A DNA stretch of 64,000 nt from Charina bottae (Eukaryota; Chordata; Lepidosauria; Squamata; Charinaidae): assembly GCA_023362775.1 (NCBI GenBank), contig JALMGJ010000004.1, positions 53,717,298 to 53,781,297 on the forward strand. Reading direction: 5' to 3'. Positions 55,767 through 64,000 of this stretch are shown here, one piece after another. Made by a program: the position numbers and the translations under genes. The notes beneath the pieces were generated by a model that was not told the origin of the DNA, ran no database searches, and saw only the letters and a list, made by a program, of their open reading frames with translations. The stretch's first letter is position 1. Each line of letters begins with the position of its first letter.

Positions 55767-56183
55767 ATTTACATGACAGCTTTAAGGTCCCTTTCTTCCA
55801 GAAAGTGATGAAGTTAGCATCTCAACCAAAGTTAATAAAATGTGTTCCTGGTCATCATTTCAGTCTTTGAAACCAGTGTGAGATTTGGATCTAGAACAGT
55901 GTTTCCCAACCTCAGCAACTTTAAGATGTGTGGACTTCAACTCCCAGAATTCCCCAGCCAGCATGTAGAATGTGTTAACTGCCTATTTTGGGAAAGCGTG
56001 ACACCACTCAGAACATGGAGATCTGTTATCCCTCTAGAATTATGACCCTCCAACTTCTCTGGATTCAATTTTGATTTATTATCCTCATTTATGCCATTAC
56101 CTTCTGGAAGCAGGCATTCAAGGAAGCCAAACCATTATTCAAATTTGATATAGAGAAATGGATTAGGGCATCATCAGCATAGA

Positions 56184-56624
56184 GCCAGTTTGGTGTAGTG
56201 GTGTAGTGGTTAAGGCTGAGCTTTCCAAACTGTGTGTCGGGACACGTTAGTGTGTCGGCTGCAGTGTCTGGGTGTGTTGCGGCTGCTGCCGCCTCTGAGC
56301 CCTGCCAGATTTCCACGTAGGTCCTAGTGCCTGCCTTGTGCCTTGCTGCCTCCAAACCTGCCCTGCCATGATTCTGCGCAGGTCCTAGTGTCTGCCTTGT
56401 GCCTGGCTGCCTCCAAACCTGCTGTGATTCCATGCAGGTCCTAGTGCCTGCCTTGTGCCCTGCTGTAAGAGTGTGTCATGAAATGATGCCCTGCTGTAAG
56501 AGTGTGTCGCGAAATGATGCATGTCTAAAAAGTGTGTCACCAACATAAAAAGTTTGGAAAGCTCTGGGTTAAGGCATCAGGCTAGAAACTGGGAGACCAT
56601 GAGTTCTAGTCCCATGCTTCAGAC
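56184..56624 (+). mobile_element. SINE 5' part, cut off at a rearrangement joint and split by a hAT element
   Basis: GCCAGTTTGGTGTAGTGG through GGTTAAGG, then the hAT element, then GGTTAAGGCATCAGGCTAG to TTCTAGTCCCA. It is the inverted copy of the head of the SINE at 48.9 kb. An extra GTGGTGTA distinguishes it. The body and tail are missing because the duplication joint lies here. Confidence 0.88.
56216..56566 (+). mobile_element. hAT MITE, family D, nested in a SINE, expanded internal repeat
   Basis: The ends are CTGAGCTTTCCAAACT and AGTTTGGAAAGCTCTG. The 8-bp flank GGTTAAGG is exact (56208-56215 and 56567-56574) and is part of the SINE A-box region. The block GGTCCTAGTG occurs at about 56320, 56381 and 56437. 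It is absent from the left arm of the inverted duplication, so it arrived after that event. Confidence 0.95.
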
Positions 56625-56670
56625 CATGCTTACCATGCTTACCATGCTTCAGACCATGCTTACCTGTAAT
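56620..56670. repeat. Reiterated CATGCTT phrases at a rearrangement joint
   Basis: CCATGCTTCAGACCATGCTT appears twice, separated by CCATGCTTA units, between the truncated SINE and the truncated BovB. The string is neither SINE nor BovB consensus. Confidence 0.85.
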
Positions 56671-57525
56671 TCCAGGTGTTATTTGACTACCCACCTTAGC
56701 ATTCCAGTCTCCTGTAATGAAAATCACATCTCTTTTTGGCGTATTATCCAGTAGGTGCTGCAGATCCTCATAGAACTGATCTACTTCTGCTTCTTCAGCA
56801 TCTGTAGTTGGGGTGTATATTTGGATCACTGTGATGTTAAATGGCTTGCCCTGAATTCGAATTGAGATCATTCTATCGTTTTTTGGATTGTATCCAAGCC
56901 CTGCTTTAGCCACTTTATTATTAATTATGAAGGCTACTCCATTTCGTCTGTGGTCCTCTTGTCCACAGTAGTAGATCTGGTGGTCATCTGACGTGAAGTG
57001 GCCCATTCCAGTCCATTTCAGTTCACTGACACCCTAAATGTCTATATTTAATCTTGACATCTCACCAATAACCACATCCAATTTGCCCTGGCTCATAGAT
57101 CTTACATTCCAGGTTCCTATGGTGTGTTGATCTTTAGAACATCGGATTTGTCGTTCACCACCAGCACCGTCGGGCGCTAGCCGTCCTTTCGGCTTTGAGC
57201 TAGCTGCGTCATCACATCTGGGGCTAGTTTAACTTATCCTCTGTTCCTCCCCAGTAGCATTTTAACCATCTTCCGACCTGGGAGTCCCATCTTCCGATGG
57301 TATACCGACATATCTCTGGTTGTACTGATCCATTTAGTTTTCACAGCAAGAATACTGGGGTGGGTTGCCGTTACCTTCCCCAGGGATCGTATTTAGTCTG
57401 ACCTCTCTGCCATGACCTTCCCGTCTTGGGTGTCCCTTCATGGTGTAGCTCATGGCGTCATTGAGGTGCTCAAGCTCCAGCACCATGACAAGGTAACAAT
57501 CTCCTTTGCTGGAGATAAGATAGGT
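56625..57525 (-). mobile_element. BovB LINE 5' part, endonuclease region and leader
   Basis: On the minus strand the leader (about 57510 down to 57010) is followed by the endonuclease. The copy is cut at about 56670, where it joins short repeats and the SINE of the inverted duplication. The 5' edge near 57525 is approximate. The reverse transcriptase half is missing. Confidence 0.85.
56665..57006 (-). pseudogene. BovB endonuclease (APE-type) fragment
   Basis: The apurinic-like endonuclease nicks target DNA before reverse transcription. The frame reads GHFTSDDHQIYYCG, RNGVAFIINNKVAKAG, NDRMISIRIQGKPFNITVIQ, YTPTTDAEEAEVDQFYEDLQ and TGDWNAKVGSQ. The last is the family's GDWNAKVG motif (residues 99-106 of the open frame). 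After GITG the frame runs into GKHGLKHGKHGKHG, encoded by the repeats at the joint and not by BovB. The domain's C-terminal half is missing. Confidence 0.88.
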
Positions 57526-57790
57526 TACCTCAACTGTATTCTTCTGTCTTTTCTGTTTCTGCAGATTGGACAAAACCACTTGAGGACCCTAAAAATTCTG
57601 TAATTCCGAAATTTAGATCATGTCTTTTTGCCTTATAGTCTGTGTGCATCTTTCATACTGAAATACTGAATAAAATAAAAGTATAGCAAAATTGGAATAT
57701 AATAGTTTTTTTAAGCTAATGATTTGTTTTTCAAACTGTGAAATTATAGTTGGAACTTTGAGAAGGCTTAGATATGGTTGGAAATTAGAC

Positions 57791-57918
57791 TAGGGTTACA
57801 TAGGTGGGCTGCAAAAATCTGGACAGCTGTTGGATGGCAGCACATACTTAATGTTTTCCAAATTTCTTTGCTGCCTTCTGCTTGTCCAGATTTTTGCATC
57901 TCAGATAAGGTAGCCCTA
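57791..57918. mobile_element. hAT-like MITE (TAGGGTTAC ends)
   Basis: The ends TAGGGTTACATAGG and AAGGTAGCCCTA are inverted. CTGCAAAAATCTGGACAGC and CTTGTCCAGATTTTTGCA form longer inner arms. Flanks AATTAGAC (57783-57790) and AATTAGAT (57919-57926) match at 7 of 8 bases. A SINE later inserted directly at its right edge. Confidence 0.85.
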
Positions 57919-57930
57919 AATTAGATTGAA

Positions 57931-58258
57931 GGGGCATGGTGGCTCAGCAGGTAAGACGCCAGGCTTGTCGATCGGAAGATCGCAAGTTCAGAGATTCGAA
58001 TTCCTAACCCCGCGTGACGGAGTGAGCTCCCGCACTAGCCCCAGCTCTTGCCAACCTAGCAATTTGAAAGCATGCAAATGCAAGTAACTTAATAGGTACC
58101 ACTTTGGTGGGTAGGTAACAGCGTTCCGCATGCGTCATGCCGGCCACATGACCGTGGAAGCGTCTTCGGACAACGCTGGCTCTTCGGCTAACAAACGGAG
58201 ATGAGCACCAGCCCCTAGAGTCGGACACGACTGCACAAATGTCTGGGGGTAACCTTTT
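57931..58258 (+). mobile_element. tRNA-headed SINE with BovB-like tail (Sauria-SINE group)
   Basis: Starts GGGGCATGGTGGCTCAGCAG. The B box is mutated to AGATTCGAATTCC. The tail is GAGTCGGACACGACTGCAC, then CTGGGGGTAACC. The 14-bp flank TAAATTAGATTGAA is exact (57917-57930 and 58259-58272) and overlaps the end of the neighbouring MITE. Confidence 0.93.
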
Positions 58259-58272
58259 TAAATTAGATTGAA

Positions 58273-60315
58273 TGTTTGGGGAAAGACAATTTATTAAAAC
58301 TACACACACATGTTAATCCATGGAAAGGACTAATCATGTTTATACCGGAGCTCTTGAATCTAGGTATGTATAGGAAAGAAAATTATCTCTGTGCTCTTGG
58401 CCATATGTCTCCTCTGTATGTATGTTTAAGCATATGAATATTTGAGATTCTTCTACTAATCTGGATAGCTTCAGATGAAACTAATTGATTATAGCAAAAA
58501 TGGAACCTTGTGGAAATGGTTGGAAAACAGATGAGAAAGATCTTCTCACTTTTTTTCATGCTGGGTGGGTAAGGTTAAGGAAAAGTAGAACTGGATGTCA
58601 TCTATTATTTCTTGTTGTAGAGCCCCTTGCTGAAAGGAAAGATAGACTTTTGCACTTAAAATTAATAAATGATGGAAAGTGAAATAAAGCTGATTTCCAA
58701 GTTGTTAAAAGTGAATGAGCCTAGCAATAGACAAATTAATGGTTAGAAAGTAATTTCATAGAGTCAGGATGGGAGAGTGAATAAAATGTCAGACTATGTC
58801 TGGGGAGACCTAGGATCAAACTCTAATTCAGTATGAGGTTGTACATGATTTTGAACTACTCTCACTTAGGCTAGCATACTTCATGGGCTGGTTATGACAA
58901 TCAAATGTGAGCATACTTTACTCTGAATTCTTAGAGAAGCAGCAGGATAGAAATGTAATAAATAATTAAACAAATTTCTATCACCAAAGAGATTGGTTGC
59001 CTTACCAGTGATTTGAAACTCACTCTACCTATGGGCCTGGGGCCTAAAAAGATTACTGATCATAGAATAGGCAGACCACTGTCAGCCATTTTGGAATTTG
59101 CTGTCACCTTCATATGAGTTGAAATCATGCCTGTTGGACAAAGCAGTGACAATGGCTAAGGATTGTTGATGAAATCATGCCTGTTGGACAAAGCAGTGAC
59201 AACGGCTAAGTGACCTGTTAGAATAGCTTGACGCTGTTAATCACACATTATCTGTTGGACTCCAGATTCTCCCTATGAAAACAGTTTAAAACATCCTGGC
59301 CTCAAGAGAACATTCATCTCTGCTGAGGTTGATAAACAGGCCTCTGTGCATCTAAATAAAGGTGCAAATCAATTATTTCCTGATTTGTTTACAGAATTTA
59401 TTGCCATTTTTAAAGTTAAAATTCATTTCTAATTGAAACCTTTCTTACATATGCCATAATTAAATTTAAGTTGTTTCTAAAATGTCCAAAATGTCCATGA
59501 TTGCAAGTTTGTCTGTAGCTAAATGGCTATTAATGAGCTGTAGTTGTGGCAGCATCCAATACAGACATAAAATCCATACAGATAATTAAGAAATTATCCT
59601 TTGGGGAAAGCTCAGGTATCTGCCGCCTTTTTAGCTGTGAAAAGAAAAACAAGTGACTTCTATGAGGATAACTTCCTCCACTTCCCTTCCTGCACATAAA
59701 ATTATATTAACGGTAACACCAAATCTGGATCTGTCTTGAATACACCATTTGGCTTATTGCAGAATTTCCTGCAGAATCTGAAAACGTAGTATGAAATCTA
59801 GAACTGGGATGGGGTTACTGTGTGTGAAAGAAAGGAATTAGAGGAGCTTTTTCATCTAGAGGTAAGGAATTCTTGTGCCAAGGGCACATTTAGCATTTTG
59901 AGAATTTGTGGTGGGCACACTCACAAAATGCCTATCACGGGAGACATATTCACAAAATGGTAGCCTAGTGGGCATGGCCAGTCCCAAAGACCCATTGACT
60001 AGAAATGAACTTGATCCCCAGGGTACTGTCTACCATCCCAGTAGGACTTGGGAAGCTCAAAACATTCCTACAAATAATTATGATGCTAGATGCTACTGGA
60101 TTAAAGAATTCTTTTAAAGTCAGGAGGCAGGGAACCAGATGAACAGACTGTAAAGGGATGTCCCTGGCCTATGTTGTGTAGAACATAAAATGAGGGGAAA
60201 TATGCATCTTAATGAGGTTCGGAAGATTGATGAATAGATATCGATACAGTTTGAACTGTAACATTTTTTCTCAGTACTAGCCTCCGCATTGTCCAGTTAA
60301 TTATTTTCAACAGCC
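58273..60315. other. Unassigned sequence with a SINE-like relic and a tandem duplication
   Basis: No gene supported. Near 58770-58970, GTGAATAAAATGTCAGAC and GGGGAGACCTAGGATCAAAC suggest a plus-strand MIR-like or tRNA-SINE relic. A 50-base tandem duplication begins at 59121. Confidence 0.4.
59121..59210. repeat. Tandem duplication, 50-base period
   Basis: GAAATCATGCCTGTTGGACA through GGCTAAG occurs at 59121 and again at 59171, with one T/C difference in about 40 bases. Two copies only. Confidence 0.93.
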
Positions 60316-60328
60316 TATGTACAGAAAG

Positions 60329-60659
60329 GGGCGTGGTGGCTCAGCGGGTAAGACGCCAGGCTTGTTGATCGAAAGATTGCAAGTTCGGAGGTTCGAATCC
60401 CTAGCCCTGTGTGCAGAGTGAGCTCCTGCACTAGCTCCAGCTCTTGCCAACCTAGCAATTCGAAAGCATGCAAATGCAAGTAGATTAATAGGTACCACTT
60501 CAGTGGGTAGGTAACAGCGTTCCACGCGTGTCATGCGGCCACATGACCGTGGAAGCGTCTTCGGACAACGCTGGCTCTTTGGCTAACAAACGGAGATGAG
60601 CACCGGCCCCTAGAGTCGGACACGACTGCACAAATGTGCGGGGGGAACCTTTACCTTTT
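60329..60659 (+). mobile_element. tRNA-headed SINE with BovB-like tail (Sauria-SINE group)
   Basis: Starts GGGCGTGGTGGCTCAGCGGG, with exact B box GGTTCGAATCC. The tail is GAGTCGGACACGACTGCAC and GGGGGGAACCTTTACC. The 13-bp flank TATGTACAGAAAG is exact (60316-60328 and 60660-60672). Confidence 0.94.
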
Positions 60660-60811
60660 TATGTACAGAAAGCTGCATAGATACAACATGCACTTATAAA
60701 TGATAAGCTTGCAGAAACTGTATACTGATAGAACTGATCTACAACTTGGGCTGCATATAAGTACAGTATTATTCAAATTCTGGAAAAATAGTGCTCCTGC
60801 AAGATAAAATT

Positions 60812-61242
60812 AAGTAGTAACCTATGGCTGTGAGAGCTGGACCATAAGGAAGGCTGAGCGAAGGAAGATAGATGCTTTTGAACCGTGGTGCTGGAGGAAA
60901 ATTCTGAGAGTGCCTTGGACTGCAAGAAGATCAAACCAGTCCATACTCCAGGAAATAAAGCCAGACTGCTCACTTGAGGGAATGATATTAAAGGCAAAAC
61001 TGAAGTACTTTGGCCATGTAATGAGAAGACAGGATACCCTGGAGAAGATGCTGATGCTAGGGAAAGTGGAAGGCAAAAGGAAGAGGGGCCGACCAAGGGC
61101 AAGATGGATGGATGATATTCTGGAGGTGACGGACTCGACCTTGGGGGAGCTGGGGGTGGCGACGGCCAACAGGAAGCTCTGGCGTGGGCTGGTCCATGAA
61201 GTCACAAAGAGTTGGAAGCGACTGAACAAATAAACAACAAAA
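60812..61242 (+). mobile_element. BovB LINE 3' end, second lineage
   Basis: The 11-bp flank AAGATAAAATT is exact (60801-60811 and 61243-61253). The copy spans only the protein's C-terminus and an ACAAATAAACAACAA tail. It is clearly diverged from the copies at 6 and 32 kb and agrees with the stub at 18.4 kb. Confidence 0.93.
60822..61233 (+). pseudogene. BovB ORF2 C-terminus, second lineage, frame open
   Basis: Reads YGCESWTIRKAERRKIDAFE, VPWTARRSNQSIL, KYFGHVMRRQDTLEKMLMLG, then GRPRARWMDDILEVTDSTLG and LVHEVTKSWKRLNK. The stretch after GRP differs from GRQRMRWLDSITNVTN of the first lineage. No stop interrupts it. Only this C-terminal part is present, so it has no activity. Confidence 0.9.
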
Positions 61243-61253
61243 AAGATAAAATT

Positions 61254-63100
61254 GGAAGTAATATATAGTTCTAGGGATGTGAAATCCTCTGGGCAGCATT
61301 TTCTCTATTATTCTTTTTCTCTGTTTGAGTGGACTACATTCAGATCCAAGATGCATTTCTATATGTGGAGAGTGCTGCCATTTGAATGAATAGAGTTGAT
61401 AGGGCTTTCATTGCTTATTTTTTTTCTGATGACTTTAATCTAGTATGGTATACCATACCTCCTGTCCTGTTGATCAGGGTCTTCCATTATTGTCAACTTA
61501 AAGCTTCTCAAAAAATTTAATTATGGGAAGCTCAAACTATTAAAGCAATGAAAAATATTTTCACCAAATTCCAAGATAGAGTGGGACAGATGTTTTAAAG
61601 ATAGATGCTTGACAGAAAGGTTCTCCTAGTGGTGGATAACATTGTACAGTAGGGAAAGCTAGCCTAAAATGTAGTTTGAAAATCTTATGTTTTATTATAA
61701 AATTCAACTTACAAAATTGCATCTTAGAAATCATGGCAATCCAGAATTGCTGTCTGTCTCCCAGTTCATAAGATTAAAAAATACTGAGTTTAGTTTATTT
61801 ACGTACCTGATTTTTAGTCTGTTAGGCTACAACTGCCCATGTACACTCAAATTTGGTTAAACTAGGTTTGAAAATTAGTTTCACTCTAAATAACACAACT
61901 GTATTAATATTATGGGAGTGCCAAAGTATATAGTATTGTTGTATTGTTGAAACTGTTATACATCACTGTGAAAATTTAAGATGCTTGGGTTTTTTATTAA
62001 TATTGTCATTTTATTTCAACTGATAATGACTAAGCATACATGCATGTAAGAAGATCTATAAAACAAACCGTAATACATCCTGAGTGCATGTCACTATATT
62101 ATCATTGGACAGGACTTTGATAGTACTCACAGCAAAGAGTAGCAAATACTGTCCAAAATGCCCTAAAACTGACCAGTATTGCCCTTATTGTTAACAGAGA
62201 ATGCTGCAAGTAGTACAGGTATACTGTAACTCAGGCTGCCTAGTCTACACGTTCTCTAATTAAAAAAAACTTTATATGAAAAACCCTTGATTTATCAAAG
62301 TCAGGATGGATGATGGAGGTTGATATCTTTGGGTCCATCTGGTGACAACCATGGCATATGTACAATTGTGACTTGGAATCTGGGAGGAGTAAATGGTAAA
62401 GAATATGAATAAATGAAATGAAATAAATAAAAATAATGTTATATATCTGTGAAACTAAGAGAAAGGGTAAGGATGTAATAGATCTGAACAAAGTTGGTCT
62501 GCTCTTGTGGAATAGAGTTGATGAATACTGTACATGCAAGATACTAAAGGGTGTCGATTTAATAATGAATGAAAAGGCTAAAATGTCACCAAGTATGAAT
62601 TAGTATAATCTAGGCTGTTATGGGTATGTTATGAAAGTAGGAAACCATATATTGTTATAAGTGCATGTTATGTTCTAATTAATTGAGGTAATGGAAGATT
62701 CAGAGAGGAGTTTGGAGAAAAATTATGTAACATTCTGAACATGGTCCGGGGGGGGGGGAAATCTGCTACTCATGGGTGGATAAAAAAGAGATGAGACAAC
62801 AGGAAAAAAGTGATTGGACCATTTGGAAACCCAACAATAAATGAGAATGGTGATTGTTTGGTGAGTAATTGCTTAGAAAAAACATTTCTTTCGAATACAG
62901 GGTTTTAAGCATGTTTATGGCAAAGGAATATATATAAAAGCATGATTGATTTGACCATTTATTATAAAGGCCTTTATTATCAGAACATTGTTTTATTTTC
63001 AAGAACTTCGTAAGTACCCAAGCAAGGATTCTTCTTGCCCAAAATTGTATGTTATTCTAAGGCTTGCTTTGAAATTAGAGTTTGTTCTTCATCCGGAACA
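61254..63100. other. Unassigned sequence
   Basis: No gene recognised. A G run lies at 62748-62758. Confidence 0.4.
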
Positions 63101-63102
63101 AT

Positions 63103-63103
63103 T

Positions 63104-63146
<43 letters not shown>

Positions 63147-63250
63147 TTATTCGAATTTATCACCGCCCATTTCCATGACAGTAGACTCTGGGCGGTTTAC
63201 AAACATTTCAATTTCAAAAAATTACAATTACAAATATTTCAATTTCAAAA
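63103..63250 (-). mobile_element. CR1/L3 3' end stub with long ATAAATAA tail
   Basis: The plus strand shows a long TTTATTTATT run (63103-63147), then TTATCACCGCCC and AGACTCTGGGCGGTTTACAA, matching the reversed 3' end of the 22.5-kb element. The lost segment between CGCCC and GGGCGG parts and the longer tail mark a separate insertion. Confidence 0.8.
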
Positions 63251-64000
63251 AAAGCTTAAGTATTCTAAGCAAGGACTTTGCTTATCTAGAACAGCAGTCC
63301 AGTTAGGAATTTTGTTTATCCAAAACAGTATTTTTTTTTCCAACTATTTATTGTTCCAATATACTCAAATAGAAATCCACACAACAACAATATGAAATTA
63401 TATTTCATGATTTATATTCTGCAGAGAGCAAGGGATTTATGAAGCCACCTGGGAAAAGCAAATGTATGCCTTTAACGAAACGAGCTCGTGAGTTCTCGGT
63501 ATCCCATGGTGTGATCTGCTATAGAAGGGGCCTGTAGGTAGTGTCAAGCATAGGTCAGCTGTGGAAGATCCAAAGAGTTGGAAATGTTCCTGAGGACTGC
63601 TAAGCAAAGAGTCCAATCTGCACAACAGTAACAGATATAGTAATGAGTGCAGAATTACTTTTCCAGTTTGACTGTTTTCGTTTTACTGTTTAATTTGCCC
63701 TTTGCTATGAATGACAGCTTTGGTAAACTGGAAGGCAGAATGTTTCCAGAGAGGGAAATAGCTAGGAGACATGCATGAAGTCACACAAAAGCCAGTCATC
63801 TTATCCACTGCATTGGAAAAGAGACCATTAAGTGCCATCCAAAAGCAATGATCACTAAGCTTTGCTGATTTAAAAAATGCACACAGTAATGATGGCAGTT
63901 TTGACAAGGTTTTCTCGGTCTGGGCAAAGGGGAAGATTGCTGTTATAGTGGCAAACACTGTGTCAGTCCTAGTTAACTCTTGCTCGTTATTTAGGGTTAT
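63251..64000. other. Unassigned sequence to the window end
   Basis: No gene supported. The 91-codon minus-strand frame at 63683-63958 shows no domain. The window may end inside an intron or intergenic DNA. Confidence 0.4.

Larger units (their letters stand above)
55440..56624 (-). repeat. Right arm of inverted duplication
   Basis: Reverse complement of 48838-49655, carrying a later hAT insertion (56216-56566). It includes CR1 sequence, the short MITE near 55897-55962 and the SINE head. At the outer edge the SINE stops at TTCTAGTCCCA and joins repeated CATGCTTACC phrases and then BovB. Confidence 0.93.

Noticed and set aside
1..64000. Endogenous retrovirus or other viral insertion
   Set aside because: I saw no LTR pair, gag/pol/env-type frame or primer-binding site. 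All reverse-transcriptase sequence recognised is of the non-LTR type.

Overview
This window looks like gene-poor nuclear DNA of a squamate reptile, most likely a lizard, although a snake cannot be excluded. No host gene could be supported. Every long reading frame that can be recognised belongs to a transposable element, and the other long frames lie in GC-rich arrays or tandem repeats. The assignment rests on the mix of repeats: BovB (RTE) LINEs, tRNA-headed SINEs with BovB-like tails (the Sauria-SINE group), CR1/L3-type LINEs, an L1 lineage whose ORF2 C-terminus is still readable, and several families of non-autonomous hAT and TA-target elements. All family names come from recognising motifs and ends by eye; no library search was run.

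Layout. 0-10 kb: a hAT element with a CCAAT/GC-box array (571-1036), a 5'-truncated L1 on the minus strand (1390-2501), two copies of a CAGAGCTTTCCAAAC-ended hAT family and a twin-primed BovB (5434-6174). 10-20 kb: an L1-like element with a perfect 24-bp tandem array and no ORF2 (12937-14808), two tRNA SINEs, another hAT copy, a tiny BovB stub and a degraded CR1. 20-30 kb: two SINEs, a fold-back element with target-site duplications (20937-21075) and a CR1/L3 LINE with an uninterrupted 487-codon reverse-transcriptase frame (22715-24178). 30-40 kb: a hAT copy, a 1.26-kb BovB, a Tc1 transposase relic with a nearby inverted copy of part of it, an 85-bp-arm palindrome and a palindromic MITE. 40-48 kb: an L1 3' end with a 325-codon ORF2 C-terminus, LINE relics and a second array-bearing hAT. 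48-58 kb: a rearranged block in which an old CR1, split by a SINE inserted at its YADD motif and by a hAT element, is copied in inverted orientation about 6 kb away. The copies are about 98% identical over the stretch compared; one edge lies inside the GC-rich array and the other at a SINE/BovB joint. 58-64 kb: SINEs, a second-lineage BovB 3' end and an L3 3' end.

How the parts relate. The BovB and L1 copies supply, or once supplied, reverse transcriptase for the SINEs, whose tails resemble BovB or L3-type 3' ends. The hAT elements carry no transposase here and must have been moved in trans. The best candidates for something undescribed are the VNTR-bearing ORF2-less L1 element, and the 38-40-bp CCAAT plus GC-box array that is shared by hAT families with unrelated ends and seems to have served as a recombination site for the inverted duplication.
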